Positions 32,275 through 43,460 of a stretch of DNA of 64,000 bases are shown here, one piece after another. The position numbers and the translations under genes are program-made. The notes beneath the pieces were generated by a model. It was given only the letters and a program-made list of their open reading frames with translations. It was not told the origin of the DNA and made no database searches. Position 1 is the stretch's first letter, and every line of letters starts with the position of its first letter. Location of the stretch: NCBI GenBank assembly GCA_009746045.1, contig RPFO01000165.1, positions 1,472,046 through 1,536,045 of the forward strand. The letters are read 5' to 3'. Source of the DNA: Mesostigma viride (taxonomy: Eukaryota; Streptophyta; Mesostigmatophyceae; Mesostigmatales; Mesostigmataceae).

Positions 32275-32515
32275 TGACTCCTGCACTAAAAATCAAGCGC
32301 CGGACCACGCTAGCGGGATCACCAGAGCGCACTCCTAGTCCTAAAACCAGGCGCCGGACCGGCGGGAAGAGTGCACTCCTGAATCTTTTCCTTGGCGCCG
32401 CCCTCAAAATTTCGACCGGAGTGCACTCCGTCGCCAAAATTCTGGCGCCGGACACATTTTTCCCGGGTTTTGGTGCCACGCCAGACCAGTGACGGAGTGT
32501 GCTGTTTTGCCTGGA
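32275..32515. repeat. Alternating GGCGCCGGAC and GAGTGCACTCC motifs
   Basis: GCGCCGGAC(C) occurs near 32298, 32351 and 32446. The palindrome-like GAG(T/C)GCACTCC occurs near 32327, 32368 and 32417. They are spaced irregularly, so this is more like a cluster of binding motifs or a decayed minisatellite than a tandem repeat. Function unknown. Confidence 0.6.
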
Positions 32516-32699
32516 TGTCTCCCCTCCTCTCAGCAAGCGCCCCTTCCTCCTAGGGGGGGGGGGCTTGCCCACAGGGGCTGGCGTGTGGGCCTGGACAATG
32601 TCTGCCACCTCTTCTTGTCCTGCATAGCAGTCCAAGCAAGATAGAGGGAGGAAATGCGGTGTTCAAACTGGGCGGGGACCACGAGGTCGGCCAGCAACT

Positions 32700-33840
32700 G
32701 ATCTGTATACTTCATGGCAGGTCCTGTAACCTGGTGAGTTTCCCGCCATCCTGATCTTCGTCGACTTCATCAAGGCTTTTGATTCTGTCCTCTGGGCCGC
32801 TCTATGGGCTGTCCTTGCTCGCGCTCACGTCCCCACTCCCCTGCTTACCGTCATCGGCACGCTGTATGAGGGGTCGACCACTTCGGTGCGCACTCAACAC
32901 GGCTTTACCCCGCCATGTCCACTGCAGACCGGCGTGTGGCAGGGTTGCGTCCTGTCGCCGTACCTGTTTATTATTGTAGTTTATTGTAGTGGATTATGTT
33001 ATGAGCCAGGCACGTGCCCACTTTGCTAGCATTGCAGGCCGTGCCGGCGTGCCCCTGGCTTAGTGATCACGAACGAGCTTGGGGAAAGGGGGCCCACTAA
33101 CAAGCAGAACTTACTAGCTGACCTCGTTTATGCCGACGACATCACGCTCATCGAGAAGCCGGAGTCTGCCCAACTTTGGCTGGACTGCCTGGCGCTCGAG
33201 GCTCGGGCGGTTGGTCTAGAAATCAGCCCCAAAATGAAGGCCCTGGCTCTCCGCATGGCAGGGCCCCTGCCCACACTCTGCCTCTTAGGCGACACCGAGG
33301 TCAACTACCGCCTACTTCAGGCCGCTTCAAGCTGCTCGGCAGTTGGCTTCCCGATTGCTAGGACGACCTGACGACACGGATCGGCATGGCGTGGGCGCAA
33401 CTCCATGACCACCGCCGCTGGTGGAGCAACCCTGCCCTACCCCGGATCGTCAAGCGTGACCTCTTCAAGGTCGTCATTCTGACGATCCTGACCTACGGCG
33501 CCGAGACCTGGACACTGGCGCAACGACTCGACGGCAACGTCACTGACCAAGATGCTGCGCCAAGGCCCTTAACATCATCCCCTTTGGTTTGCACATTAGT
33601 AATGAGGATTTGTACGCTGATTTGCCCTATGTTTCCCACATTCTTAGGCACAGGCATTTAGGCGCCTGGGCCTAGCCAGGCACCTGGCCCGCACAGATCA
33701 GGTAGACACATAGGATAGACTAGCCAGCACCAAGCCCGCCCAGCCCGGGCGTTATGTTCTCCGGCACCTGGCGTGCCCCAGGCTGCGCGCGGCAGGGCTG
33801 CCACCCGTGGACGTTTCGTGATAGACTCGGCATCATTGGA
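32700..33840 (+). pseudogene. Decayed LINE reverse transcriptase, RTE/L1-like
   Basis: Fragments in changing frames spell RT motifs in order: ILIFVDFIKAFDSV near 32752 (motif A), QTGVWQGCVLSPYLF near 32927, LADLVYADDITLIE near 33114 (catalytic YADD) and ILTYGAETWTLAQ near 33487. The C-terminal region around 33540-33740 resembles the paralogous copy at 37270-39300. Stops and frameshifts are frequent, for example at 32980-33060 and 33360. The YGxETWTL motif is common in RTE and related LINEs. No endonuclease part is visible, so it is 5'-truncated. Confidence 0.8.
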
Positions 33841-34082
33841 CATTATTCCGCTTTCTCATATCACTAACTAGGCCTGCAACGAAGAGCAAACTAACGAAAA
33901 GGATTACTATCTTATACATATTCGCACAAGCTGCTACACAGATCTAATGCCTGCCCCACGGCCTGGTCTTCAGTTGAAATGAACCTGGTGTAAGAGGTCC
34001 CGTCCTCCGCGGGCCACCTTTTCTTGAGGTTTGTCTCAACCACAGCCGGCAGCGGCACTGCCTGGCCGGGCGAGGTCTTCCC

Positions 34083-34514
34083 CTACTGCGTCAGGTTCAC
34101 TATCCATCTACGAGAATGAAACCTAAACTCCTTGCTACTCCTTGCAACAATTGCTCGGTCCCTCGACCAAGCAGGACCCCACGCGATAAGGGTCTCTTCG
34201 TCCAACACGCCTGCCAAAAATCCTGAACTAAAGCCGAGGCTCACAGCCCATATATCAAGGGCTGCGTACAGGTCCTCAAGAGTGCAAACATTAGAAGCAA
34301 GGATTTCCTCAGCAGACGACATCCTGAGCTGGTTGTCTCTTTCACATCGCAAGCGAGACATGCGCGTGCGATGAAAAGCCGCCTCCTTTGCAGCCGACGT
34401 TGCTAGCATTTGCCTGCATCTGCACCGTTGTTGGCATTCGGCGGTCCGATTGAAAGCCCAAGAAAGTCCAAAAAAGCACCTTTTTCCATGGGGTGGCCAC
34501 AAAGCATCTGACAT
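34083..34514 (-). CDS. Possible coding relic, unidentified
   Basis: A 143-codon minus-strand frame; its central part (SSAEEILASNVCTLEDLYAALDIW, GVLDEETLIAWGPAW) looks protein-like. No known domain is recognised and no splice sites were modelled. It may be an exon, a decayed transposon protein, or chance. Confidence 0.25.
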   Translation of the reverse strand: MSDALWPPHGKRCFFGLSWAFNRTAECQQRCRCRQMLATSAAKEAAFHRTRMSRLRCERDNQLRMSSAEEILASNVCTLEDLYAALDIWAVSLGFSSGFLAGVLDEETLIAWGPAWSRDRAIVARSSKEFRFHSRRWIVNLTQ

Positions 34515-34670
34515 GGGGTGGCCGTGAAAATTAGATATTCTTTTAGGCCTTGAACTTTGAAGTCAGCTTTCATCCTATCAAATATAAACCGCATTCTGAC
34601 AATTAGTTCAATAGTAACCACCAATAGAGTAACCATGCCTCCATTACGGGCCACGCCCAAAATTACGGAG

Positions 34671-36105
34671 TGTTAAAGCGCAATGTGGAGGGATAGATAG
34701 ATTGCAATGCGGATACTGATTCATCAGAATTGTTGGAATGGAGCTTGGTTAAAATATATTTACAGCGTACACTCAAACGTGAGTTACGCGAGGAAGGCAA
34801 GCACCAGTTTGCCAAGTCGAGACACCCGCGTGAGGCTGTGTTCGCAAGATACCCAGTTGGCACTGCCCTATTATTCTTTTATACTAGTACACTGTACTGA
34901 CTACGAGGCATCGCCCTTATAATGGCGCATCGATTAACCCAGTTCAGGCATGAATACCCCGGTACAGTAGCACCGCTACACTCGGTACAGTAACACTGCC
35001 ATCATCCGGTATAGTTGAGAAAAGAGAGTGCCGCCGATTGACTCCATTGCTCTTGCAGGAAAGTTGCCTTTATTAAATATATAAATATAAATAAAGAGAA
35101 CATAATAATAAATAAAGAGAACACAGACGTAAGTCACGTCAATTCCAAGACTGCACGCAGCACAGACGACCAGGTCGCAGTGCTAGAGTGTCGTGCACGC
35201 AAGAGCTAGCGTCCTTGAGCTAACAAGTCGTACATATATAGCTCGCTAGGTACGCGTCCAAGTACTCAGCAGTACTGTCACTGCTGAACTGGCACACAAT
35301 TGATTACGTAGACTCTGCCAAGCCTTTGGCGCGCAGATCTATCAATTGTCCATACGGCTAGTCCTGTGGACCTATCCGTACTGTACCCAGCATCAATTGT
35401 CTCATAGGTCCTGGCGCGCTACGGCACGCTTACCTATCAATTGACCATCAAGTCCTGTACAAGTCCTGTCAACGTCCAGCGGACTATCAAAGTGACACTT
35501 GTTGTACATCCTGTGTCCGTACGCGCCCACATTGGCGCGCCGGGCACTGTCGGCACAGCCTAGGAAACGTCATAACTTTTACGTCCCGTAACCAAATGAG
35601 GCGTTCAAGGTGCCGTCGGAAAGAGCGTAACAATCTCTATTCATCGAACGTAAAATCCTTTACGTTAACTGGTATGACAGTAGCCAATTCAATACAGTGA
35701 CCAACCGCAGAGTACAGACCACACAGTAATTGTGACATCTGCAACAGACTTCTGCATTATTCCGAGACAGTCCACTCTAGGCTAAACTGTGGGACCGCCA
35801 ACCACAAAATAAGGCGCACACATCCTGCGCTAACGAGGTATATCGATCCAGTACCGTCGAAGCCTCAACTCAGTATTCCTGTCAGCCTAGGCCACTACTG
35901 TCAGCCCGCTATGTCGGCAACAGATAAGCAACATATTCGCGTGCGACCTTCGCACACAGACAACTCGCGCTCGCGCGCGACCTGGAAGGTCGGAAGCCCA
36001 TAACTTTCTCGATACTTGTCGTAATTGGCTCCGTTCCGGCGGCACTGGAATACGCAGAGATATGGCATATCAGGATGTGACACGCCAATGTGCTTGGCGT
36101 TAACT
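34671..36105 (-). repeat. Diverged LTR of a Copia-2-like element (with a nested solo LTR)
   Basis: Matches the Copia-2 LTR throughout at a distance: start TGTTAAAGCGCAATG, middle AGTTTGCCAAGTC, and end CACGCCAATGTGCTTGGCGTTAACT. With the nested 658-bp insertion at 35013-35670 removed it is about 770 bp, close to the 697 bp of Copia-2. It is followed by a polypurine tract (minus strand) and internal sequence at 36106, so it is the 3' LTR of a lost element. Confidence 0.75.
35013..35670. mobile_element. Solo LTR, 658 bp, AGTT..AACT ends
   Basis: Begins AGTTGAGAAAAGAG and ends TTTACGTTAACT, with GGTAT on both sides (35008-35012 and 35671-35675). Removing it and one GGTAT rejoins the host LTR in line with the Copia-2 LTR. 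There is no internal coding sequence, as expected after recombination between two LTRs. Its orientation is not certain. Confidence 0.8.
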
Positions 36106-36370
36106 CCAATCCTTTCTTTTCTTGAGCTGGAGCAGCTCACACAAGTCTACATACATCAAACACAATGGGGCTTTAGATATTCTCCCTGACAACAAGTCAC
36201 AACCCTCAGGGCCTGACAGCCAGCTTGGAATCCACTGATCAATGTACATCATATCCTCCCTGACTACAAGTCAAAACCCTCTGGGCCTGACAGCCAGCTT
36301 GGACTCCATTGGTCGATGTACAACAAAGCACCCATGATTGGTTCAGGAGCACAAACAAATTACAATGTGT
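36106..36370 (-). repeat. 3' internal fragment of the decayed Copia-2-like element
   Basis: Parallels 45296-45470 of Copia-2: CCAATCCTTTCTTTTCTTGAG (polypurine tract on the minus strand), then GCAGCTCACACAAGTCTACATAC and GGTTCAGGAGCACAAACAA. A stretch containing TCACAACCC..GGGCCTGACAGCCAGCTTGGA is duplicated (36190-36240, 36260-36310). Confidence 0.75.
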
Positions 36371-36848
36371 CAGCGGTATAGACACTTATGCCCGAATAGC
36401 TAGCTGGATTAAGTGTGACCAATTATATTTTCAGCCGACGGTTGGGTTGCATCGCTACTTAATTGCATCCCCCGTACACCTATTTAATGGCACACTTAAA
36501 CTAATAGTTTAGGCTTGGGGCATGTTGTTGTAGTTAACCGCACAAAATATTTCTACTTTGTGATACGGGCGATATGGTGGACTAGCTGTGGCGTCCGACA
36601 GACGTACCAACTTTCTTTTATCGAGCTTTGATGCACCGCATGGGTACTTTGACATTTTTCCATGCGTACCAATGTGGCGTTTAGTCCTGGCGCCGCGCCG
36701 CGCCGATTGCACTTGTTATTCTTACACCTAAGTTGAGCCAAGCAGCATGAGCCGTGCCACTACTGGAAAGAAATCAGATTTACATGGTAGAGTATATAGT
36801 AGCGCCGGCGCTGCAACCTTGGTCCTTTAGCTTGTGCCTGCATGCCCT
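36371..36848. other. Spacer
   Basis: No gene recognised. Confidence 0.4.
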
Positions 36849-39630
36849 ATTATGCATCCGATGCATCTACGCAGACGACACCACCCTCTTCGAGGACACT
36901 GGGCACGTGCAGACATAGCTTGACTGCCTGGCTATCGAGGCCCGTGCCGTGGGGCTTGAGGTCAGCAAGAAGACAGAGGCCCTGGCGGTTGGGCTCACCC
37001 ACTCACCGCCACTGACCCCTCTATCTCCTAGTAGACGGCTCTCGAGTCCTGTATCGGGACCGCGTCAAGCTGCTGGGCAGCCTGCTTCCCAGCTGCGAGG
37101 CCGCGGATGTGGACCATCGCATCTCCCTCGCCTGGCACGCTTTACGTCAGTACCGGGCCCTGTGGCGCAAGCCCCTGGGCAGGATCGAGAAACAGGACCT
37201 GTTTAAAAGGTCCTCGTCCTGCCTGTTTTCACGTATGGGGCCGAGACGTGGACCCTCACCGCCGACCTGCCGGCCCGCAAGCTGGACGGCGCGGTCACCA
37301 ACATGCTGCGATCCATCTTCAGAGTAGGATATGCTGCTCATGTCCGCAATGAGGACCTGTAGTAACCAGGGCGTGCCATATATCACCAGCACCATTAACC
37401 CCTAAATGGTCTGGCTGCCGATTTTCCGCCTAAAACTGAGTTACAGCCGACACGTCGGCCCCTTCTCGGGGGACCAAATGCCGCGAAAACTATTGAGAAT
37501 TAGGAAAAGTTTAGCTGAGAAGATCGAAAGTAATAATTTTCCTCACAGCATGGTACTAGGGTTTGCATACTTCTGACAAAGTTATAGAGGTGTTCTGGCC
37601 GGTCAAAGTACTAGGGGTCAGGGTACTTTTTCACGTACAACGTGCATTCCGGAAAACGACGACCTGGCCATGGCGGCTTGCGCCCACGCATGGCATTTAC
37701 GTTTTCGTTCGAATTTTCTGACCAAACTCAGGAAATTGATTTTATACGTTCTAAAGATGATACAGGCCAATTTTTGGTTCGCGGGAATGCCATTTGATAG
37801 GTGTCGGCAGCGTTCTTGCTGGAAAAAACTGCGATCAGGCCGGACGATAGAAACGTTGACAGCAATACCTTTCCGGCGTATTTTAAAGGATATATTGGTT
37901 TCTTTGTACTTTTTATGATACATGGTAGTCGTAAACGTGCAAGGGTGGCCAGAAATCGCCGAATCCAGCGACCATGCTGCACAACTTTGGTGTGCCGAAA
38001 TGCGCCATTTTGCGGCCACCGCCTGGGCCAAGGTAACGCCATCCATGCCTGGTAAAGCTGAGTTATCGTTTTCCAATCGATATTTGACGTTTATATATAC
38101 GTTCTAGTTTGTGTAGCACATTCTTTTTGCATCATTCATGCTCTTTCTTGACCCTGGCCTGGCCCCTTTCTAAAACACCCTTCTTAGATGCTTCCCTCAG
38201 TCAGTTGACCTGCCACAGGGTGATGGTGATAAGTTTTAGAGGCTGTATGGGTCTGAATACCTCCATATATGTTTGTTATACATTTCCCACACACATATTG
38301 CATGAGTGTGAGGCAGTTGGCTGGTCTCTGTGGCATCATCAAGCATGTAACCGGTGAGTAGAAGCTTCCCATTGTCAGCATGTGCCACCAGGTGTGCTGG
38401 CCATCACCTGGCAAGCTATAGCAGCTTAGGCCTAGTTTATCCTTGCTAGGGCAAGCTGAAATAGGCTTAAAATCACTAGTTTGTTGGTGGCTGCCTCCTA
38501 GAATGCATGCATTGCGTAGGGTATCCGTACCACGTTACCTACGTGCATGGACAAGGTGGCACCTGCATATAGGTGCCATGTAAGGGCAGTGTGATGATGC
38601 AGTTATGTTTCCCCATCATTGTGGAAGGGAAATGTATTGTGTGGCATGGTTGGGGGCCATATTAGTAGGTATTAGTAGATAGTATGCCCACTCCTACCCC
38701 CTTGGTTGCTTTTTACCAACGGTACCCCTATGGGCTGTACTGGGTGTAACTGCTGGTATACCCACCCAAATGATGACCCCAATGGCTCAAACTGTTCAGC
38801 AACTAATTGTTTATCATCCCTGAAGTGGTAGGTGCCTAGCTCTTACAACATAATTCAAAATGCACATTCTACCAAAAATGAAAACGCTCGTCTTGACCCC
38901 CCTGACTTTGACGGCAGTTATACATGGCCTACCCTGCATATATGTAAGGTTGTGATATACCAACCCGAAGGGCAACTCATGGACATGCTTGGCCCCCAAG
39001 GACAGCCATTGGATATGGGTGGGTTGGATGGCATCTGGTTTGCAAAATTGTGAAGTTACAGCCGATGCATCGGCAGTATTTCTGCCCATTTAGGGGTTAA
39101 GCAGCGGCGCCTGCAGCTCGTAGGTCACCTAGCTCGCACCAACCAGGTAGACACCTCACGTGGCCCTCCCGCGGGACTGCGACCAGCTAAGCCTGGCCGG
39201 CACCTCCTGACGTGGGCCGGGCCCCGTGATGCTAGACGCCGCAAGGCCCGCACCTTCAAGGAACAGCTAGTAGAGGACATGGGGGGCCTAGGCCTCTCCG
39301 TGATTTGGAAGAAGATGATGGACAAGGCCAAGTGGGCCCAGGTCGTAGAGGACAACGAGCCCCCCCTCATGGGGAAGCGCCCGCGTGTGCAAACCCGCGG
39401 GAGACACACCAGACAGCTCCCCTAGGGTAGCGGGATGTTGTTTAGATAGATGTTGATGTATTTTGTGATGTGGTTATTGATGTAGTTAGTGATGATGTTT
39501 GATGTTGTAGGTAGATGATGTAGATAGATTAGACCGGTAGGACTGTTTGCACCCATCCATCCATCCATCGGGGTTAATGCTCTGTGACTCCCCAACGGGA
39601 GCACGAGTCTAATTAATTAATTAATTAATC
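36849..39630 (+). pseudogene. Second decayed RTE/L1-like LINE, split by a TTAA transposon
   Basis: The left piece (36849-37398) reads IYADDTTLFEDTGHVQ (RT catalytic box), then a region matching 33180-33300, then TYGAETWTLTADLPARKLD after a frameshift near 37215. The right piece (39101-39420) continues QRRLQLVGHLARTNQVDT to WKKMMDKAKWAQVVED. When 37399-39096 and one TTAA are removed, the codons run on without a break (ACC AGC ACC ATT AAG CAG CGG), which proves the interruption. The 3' end is a hairpin (ACTCCCCAACGGGAGCACG) and a (TAAT)n tail at 39575-39630, shared with 13640-13881. Several stops and frameshifts mark it as dead. Confidence 0.85.
37399..39096. mobile_element. TTAA-flanked DNA transposon, 1698 bp, non-autonomous (piggyBac-like or Kolobok-like)
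   Basis: Flanked by TTAA on both sides (37395-37398, 39097-39100) with perfect 11-bp inverted ends, CCCCTAAATGG/CCATTTAGGGG, extended by a further TGCCGAT match. Just inside each end lies GTTACAGCCGA followed by a palindrome (CCGACACGTCGG left, CCGATGCATCGG right). TTAA duplication is the signature of piggyBac and Kolobok transposases, and CCC after TTAA is usual for piggyBac. No transposase frame is visible, so it would depend on an enzyme encoded elsewhere. Its interior resembles 18650-19424 and 26900-27540. Confidence 0.88.
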
Positions 39631-39710
39631 CGATGCTCGGCAGTGCGCCGTCAGACATCCAACGGCGGATATTGCTTGTGTCGTGACTTGTGCTTTGTGT
39701 GCAACGTAGC

Positions 39711-39818
39711 ATATGTATAGAGCTTTGACATGGCTCTGTATATAGGTTTATAGATGGGCGTTTGCTTTGGTTTGAGTGATTTCACTCTGCTGTAAGTAAT
39801 TATATTTTTAATATATAT
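39711..39818 (+). repeat. RLE LINE copy B, 3' UTR only
   Basis: Begins at GTATAGAGCTTTGACATGG and ends TTTTTAATATATAT, matching 2795-2892. The 5' flank CATAT and the 3' AT run suggest a very short insertion into an AT-rich site. Confidence 0.8.
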
Positions 39819-39871
39819 TTTAAAAATATAATTACTTACAGCAGAGTGAAATCACTCAAACCAAAGCAAAC
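39819..39871 (-). repeat. RLE LINE copy C, 3' UTR fragment
   Basis: Minus-strand fragment holding only the last ~50 bases of the 3' UTR (AATATAATTACTTACAGCAGAG to AAGCAAAC). It lies tail to tail with copy B. Confidence 0.75.
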
Positions 39872-40252
39872 TTTTAAAAATATAATTACTTACAGCAGAG
39901 TGAAATCACTCAAACCAAAGCAAACGCCCAGCTCTAAACCTACAGGCTATATACAGAGCCATGTCAAAGCTCTATACTACGATAAGACCAATGGAAACGC
40001 CTAACGGGAGGAACCTAATAGCCCTGCTGCACCGCAAAATCAGCTCGCGTACGGCGGAGCATGATGTCAGCCATGGCCCGAGTCAGCGCCACCGACAAGC
40101 GCTGACGCCAATATGACGTCCAGGTCCGCGCCGACCATGGGGCCCACTGGCCCTCCAGGTCCAGCCGGTCCTCCCGGAGCCGGCAACACTCCTTGAAGAA
40201 GGCGGAGGCCAGGGGCCCCATGGCCCCAAACTCCTCCAGGACAAAGGGCACC
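39872..40252 (-). repeat. RLE LINE copy D, 3' end with C-terminal coding part
   Basis: Carries the 3' UTR and the last ~80 codons (FVLEEFGAMGPLASAFFKECC to DFAVQQGY), with the usual TAG stop. It breaks off at GGGCACC at 40252, next to TTATATATTC, where copy E begins. Confidence 0.85.
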
Positions 40253-41889
40253 TTATATATTCATTGAGAATGATATATTACGGAGGTGAGATGGGCATGC
40301 AACATAAGGAAAAACCCGATAACTGGGAGAATAACCCTGAAGAAATTAATAGTAATCTGACACAGACATCCAAGGATCACGCCAGCGGCACAAGGTACAA
40401 CTAACTATACATCACAAAACTACACGCAGCAACTGCGCTGCCGGCCCACCATGCAGGCCTGGAAGGGATCTAGACCGCATGGGTCGCGACAAAGTCGGCC
40501 CGGGTGCGGCGGAATAACACATCAGCCACGGTGCGAGTGAGGGCGAGTGACAGGCGCTGCCGCCAATACGAGGACCACGTGCGGGCCGACCACGGGGCGG
40601 TCTGACCCTCGAGGTCGATGCGGTCTTCACGGCGCTGGCAGCACTCGTGGAAAAACTCCGCTGTCTTGCATTGGGGCCCATGGCCCCGAACTCCTCAAGG
40701 ACAAAGGGGATGACCCGGTGGGGCCCCACATCAAGCCGTAGGAGGCAAACTTGTCGCGCTCAGCCACAGCGGCAGCAGCGCCGGCATCCACAGCCGCCCG
40801 GAGGATGTGGCGACCGGAAAGCGGCCGAGCCACGGAGACATCGATGAGCAGGTGGCAACCCTGCCCGTCGTAGTCAAGCACGGTAATGTCGGGGCGGTGG
40901 TTGGGTGAGTAGAGGGCGGCCCCATCCGCGTCCTCGCACTTGATGGTGGAGTGGGGAAAGACCGGCCGAACCATGGCACACACCACCCGGAGGAGAGCGG
41001 TATGGAGATAGAGGAACCAGTTATGGTTCTGCTGGCCACCCATGCACGCGATGTAGTGCGTCCCAGTAGTATCCAGAGCAAGCCCGCAGCTGCCGCAGGA
41101 CGCACCCGCCGTGATGAGAGGTTGCGGGGCAAAGAGCTGGTGGCGGAGAGCGATGGCGTAAAGCGCCGGAACCAGCGTGAACAAAGGGCTCATGGGGAGG
41201 GCGCGCAGGAATGCGGACCCCACGCTCCCCTCAAGGGAAACGGAGTGAAGCCAAGCCTTCCCCTGATCGTTCAAGCTCGCATGCAGACCCATCCAGTCGG
41301 CACAGTGTAGTATACCCGCGTAGGTCTTTTGTTGTTTTTCATGAACGCAGGCAGGGAAGACACTAGGACCGACGACAGTGGACACGCCGGGCGTGCCCCG
41401 GGGCAGGCGATGGTGGACGGCCTGAGCGGGGCGGACGAGGTCGCAAGCCTGCTGGATCCCGAGGTAAGAATCCTGCACAGCCTGCACAAAGGGGAAGGGG
41501 GATGAGGTGACCAAGTCGGGAATGGCGCGGACGGCGCTGGGGACCAACCGGCGGATCTCCGCCCAGGCCTGAGCAACAGAGCCAAGGAAGGCGGCGGGGG
41601 CGAGGCGGGCGGCGCGGGTGAGCCCACACCCGCCCATGCGGCAGGGGAGGGTGGCCAAGCGCATCGAGTGAGCTGGCAGGCTAGGGCCGGGGAGGAGCAC
41701 CTGCAAGGCGGCCTGAATGCGCTCGTCATGGCCTTCCGCGGCAAGCCGCACCAAGTGGGGGGGAGCGCCACGGAGCCAGTGAACCACCCGCGGGTGGGCG
41801 CAAAACCACAGGAGGAGCCCTTTGGTCTGGGGGTCGTTGAGGCGCGTTCAAGTCTCGAGGACATGGGTGCGCCTCAAGGGCTGCAAGGG
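40253..41889 (-). pseudogene. Diverged RLE LINE relative, copy E
   Basis: A second RLE LINE family on the minus strand, clearly homologous to the first but diverged (MVHWLRGAPPHLVRLAAEGHDE, HYIACMGGQQNHNWFLYLHT, RPDITVLDYDGQGCHLLIDVS). The zinc knuckle CGSCGLALDTTGTHYIAC and the RLE core are present. At least two frameshifts (near 40680-40730 and 41790-41830) break the frame; it ends with ADFVATHAV and a stop at about 40470. Its 3' UTR (40253-40470) is unrelated to the first family and begins beside TTATATATTC. The 5' end is truncated at 41889, next to TATATATGTATATAG. The RT core is missing. Confidence 0.83.
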
Positions 41890-41904
41890 TATATATGTAT
41901 ATAG

Positions 41905-43460
41905 CCCCTCGAGGCACGCACTGAGGTACTGCCCTTGATTGCGCGCCTTCATGATTCGCAGACCAAGGGTCTGCTTCTGTGGTTTTGCGCTCACCCTCGC
42001 GTCGTTCACTGGCTCCGGGGCGCTCTTCCGTCTCAGGTCCGGCTGGCCGCCGAGGGCCACGACGAACGCATCCAGTCGGCCTTGGCGCAGCTGGTCCCGG
42101 GCCCCGACCTCCCGCCACATGCTATTCGCATTGCCTCCCTGCCTGCACGGATGGGTGGCTGCGGTCTGACTCGTGCCGCCCGGCTGGCCCCAGCAGCCTT
42201 TTTGGGCTCCGTCGCTCAGTCGTGGGCGGAAAGCTGCCGGCTCCTGCCCCTTTTGGCAACGGCAGCGCCTGACCTCCTGGACCCCAGCAGCCCTTTGCCC
42301 TTCGTCACCGCCATCCAGGAGGCCTATGCTGAGATCCAGCAGGCCTGTTCTCCCGTCCGTGCCGCTCAGGCGGTACAGCGCCACCTCCCTCGCGGCACTC
42401 CCTCGGTCGCCTCCGTTCAATCTCCCGCCGCATTCCCTGCTCGCGTCATCGATAAACACCAGAAAACCTACGCGGGTATTCTGCACACGGCTGATTGGAT
42501 TGCTCTTTTCGCGGACCTCAACGCCCAGGGACGTGCGTGGCTGTTCTCGCTTTCCTTGCGGAGTGTGGGCTCGGCGTACCTTCGTGCTCTTCCCATGGCC
42601 CCCCCATTCGCCTTGGCTCCCAGCCACTACTCGGTGGCGCTCCGGCACCAGCTATTTGCCCCGCAGCCTCTTGTTCCGGCCGGGCGGCCTTGTGGTAGCT
42701 GTGGGCAGCCGCTGGATCCCACGGGGACTCACTACCTTGCCTGCATGGGGGGCCAACAGAATCAGAATTGGTATTTGTATTTGCACACTGTCCTCCTGAC
42801 GGTGGTGCTCGCCATGATTCGGTCGGTTTTCCCCCACGCGAACATCCGGTCCGAGGATGCGGATGGCGCTGCCTTCTATTCCCCCAACCACCGGCCTGAC
42901 ATCGTGGTGCTGGACTTTGAGGGGGGTGGCCGGCATCTGCTTATTGACGTTTCGGTGGCGCGGCCCTTGGCTCTTAGCCACGTGGCTGGGGCCTCCCTCA
43001 CGGCAGGTTACACGGCGGACCGGGCGGAGCGGGCCAAGCTCCTGGCCTACGGCGACGTCGGGCACCATCGTGTGGTGCCCTTTGTCCTGGAGGAGTTTGG
43101 GGCCATGGGGCCCCTGACCTCCGCCTTCTTCAAGGAGTGTTGCCGGCTCCGGGAGGACCGGCTGGACCTGGAGGGCCAGCGGGCCCCATGGTCGGCGCGG
43201 ACCTGGACGTCATATTGGCGTCAGCGCTTGTCGGTGGCGCTGACTCGGGCCATGGCGGACATCATGCTCCGCCGTACGCGGGCTGATTTTGCGGTGCAGC
43301 AGGGCTATTAGGTTCCTCCCGTTAGGCGTTTCCATTGGTCTTATCGTACTTCGTAGTATAGAGCTTTGACATGGCTCTGTATATAGGTTTATAGCTGGGC
43401 GTTTGCTTTGGTTTGAGTGATTTCACTCTGCTGTAAGTAATTATATTTTTAATGTATATA
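41905..43460 (+). mobile_element. RLE LINE copy F, 5'-truncated
   Basis: Corresponds to about 1355-2892 of copy A and is almost identical to it. It is flanked on both sides by GTATATAG (at 41897-41904 and 43454-43461), which reads as an 8-bp target duplication. Open frame 41935-43311 (no true ATG) holds the region after the RT core, the zinc knuckle and the RLE domain, ending ADFAVQQGY. The RT catalytic box is missing, so it cannot move by itself. Confidence 0.9.
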
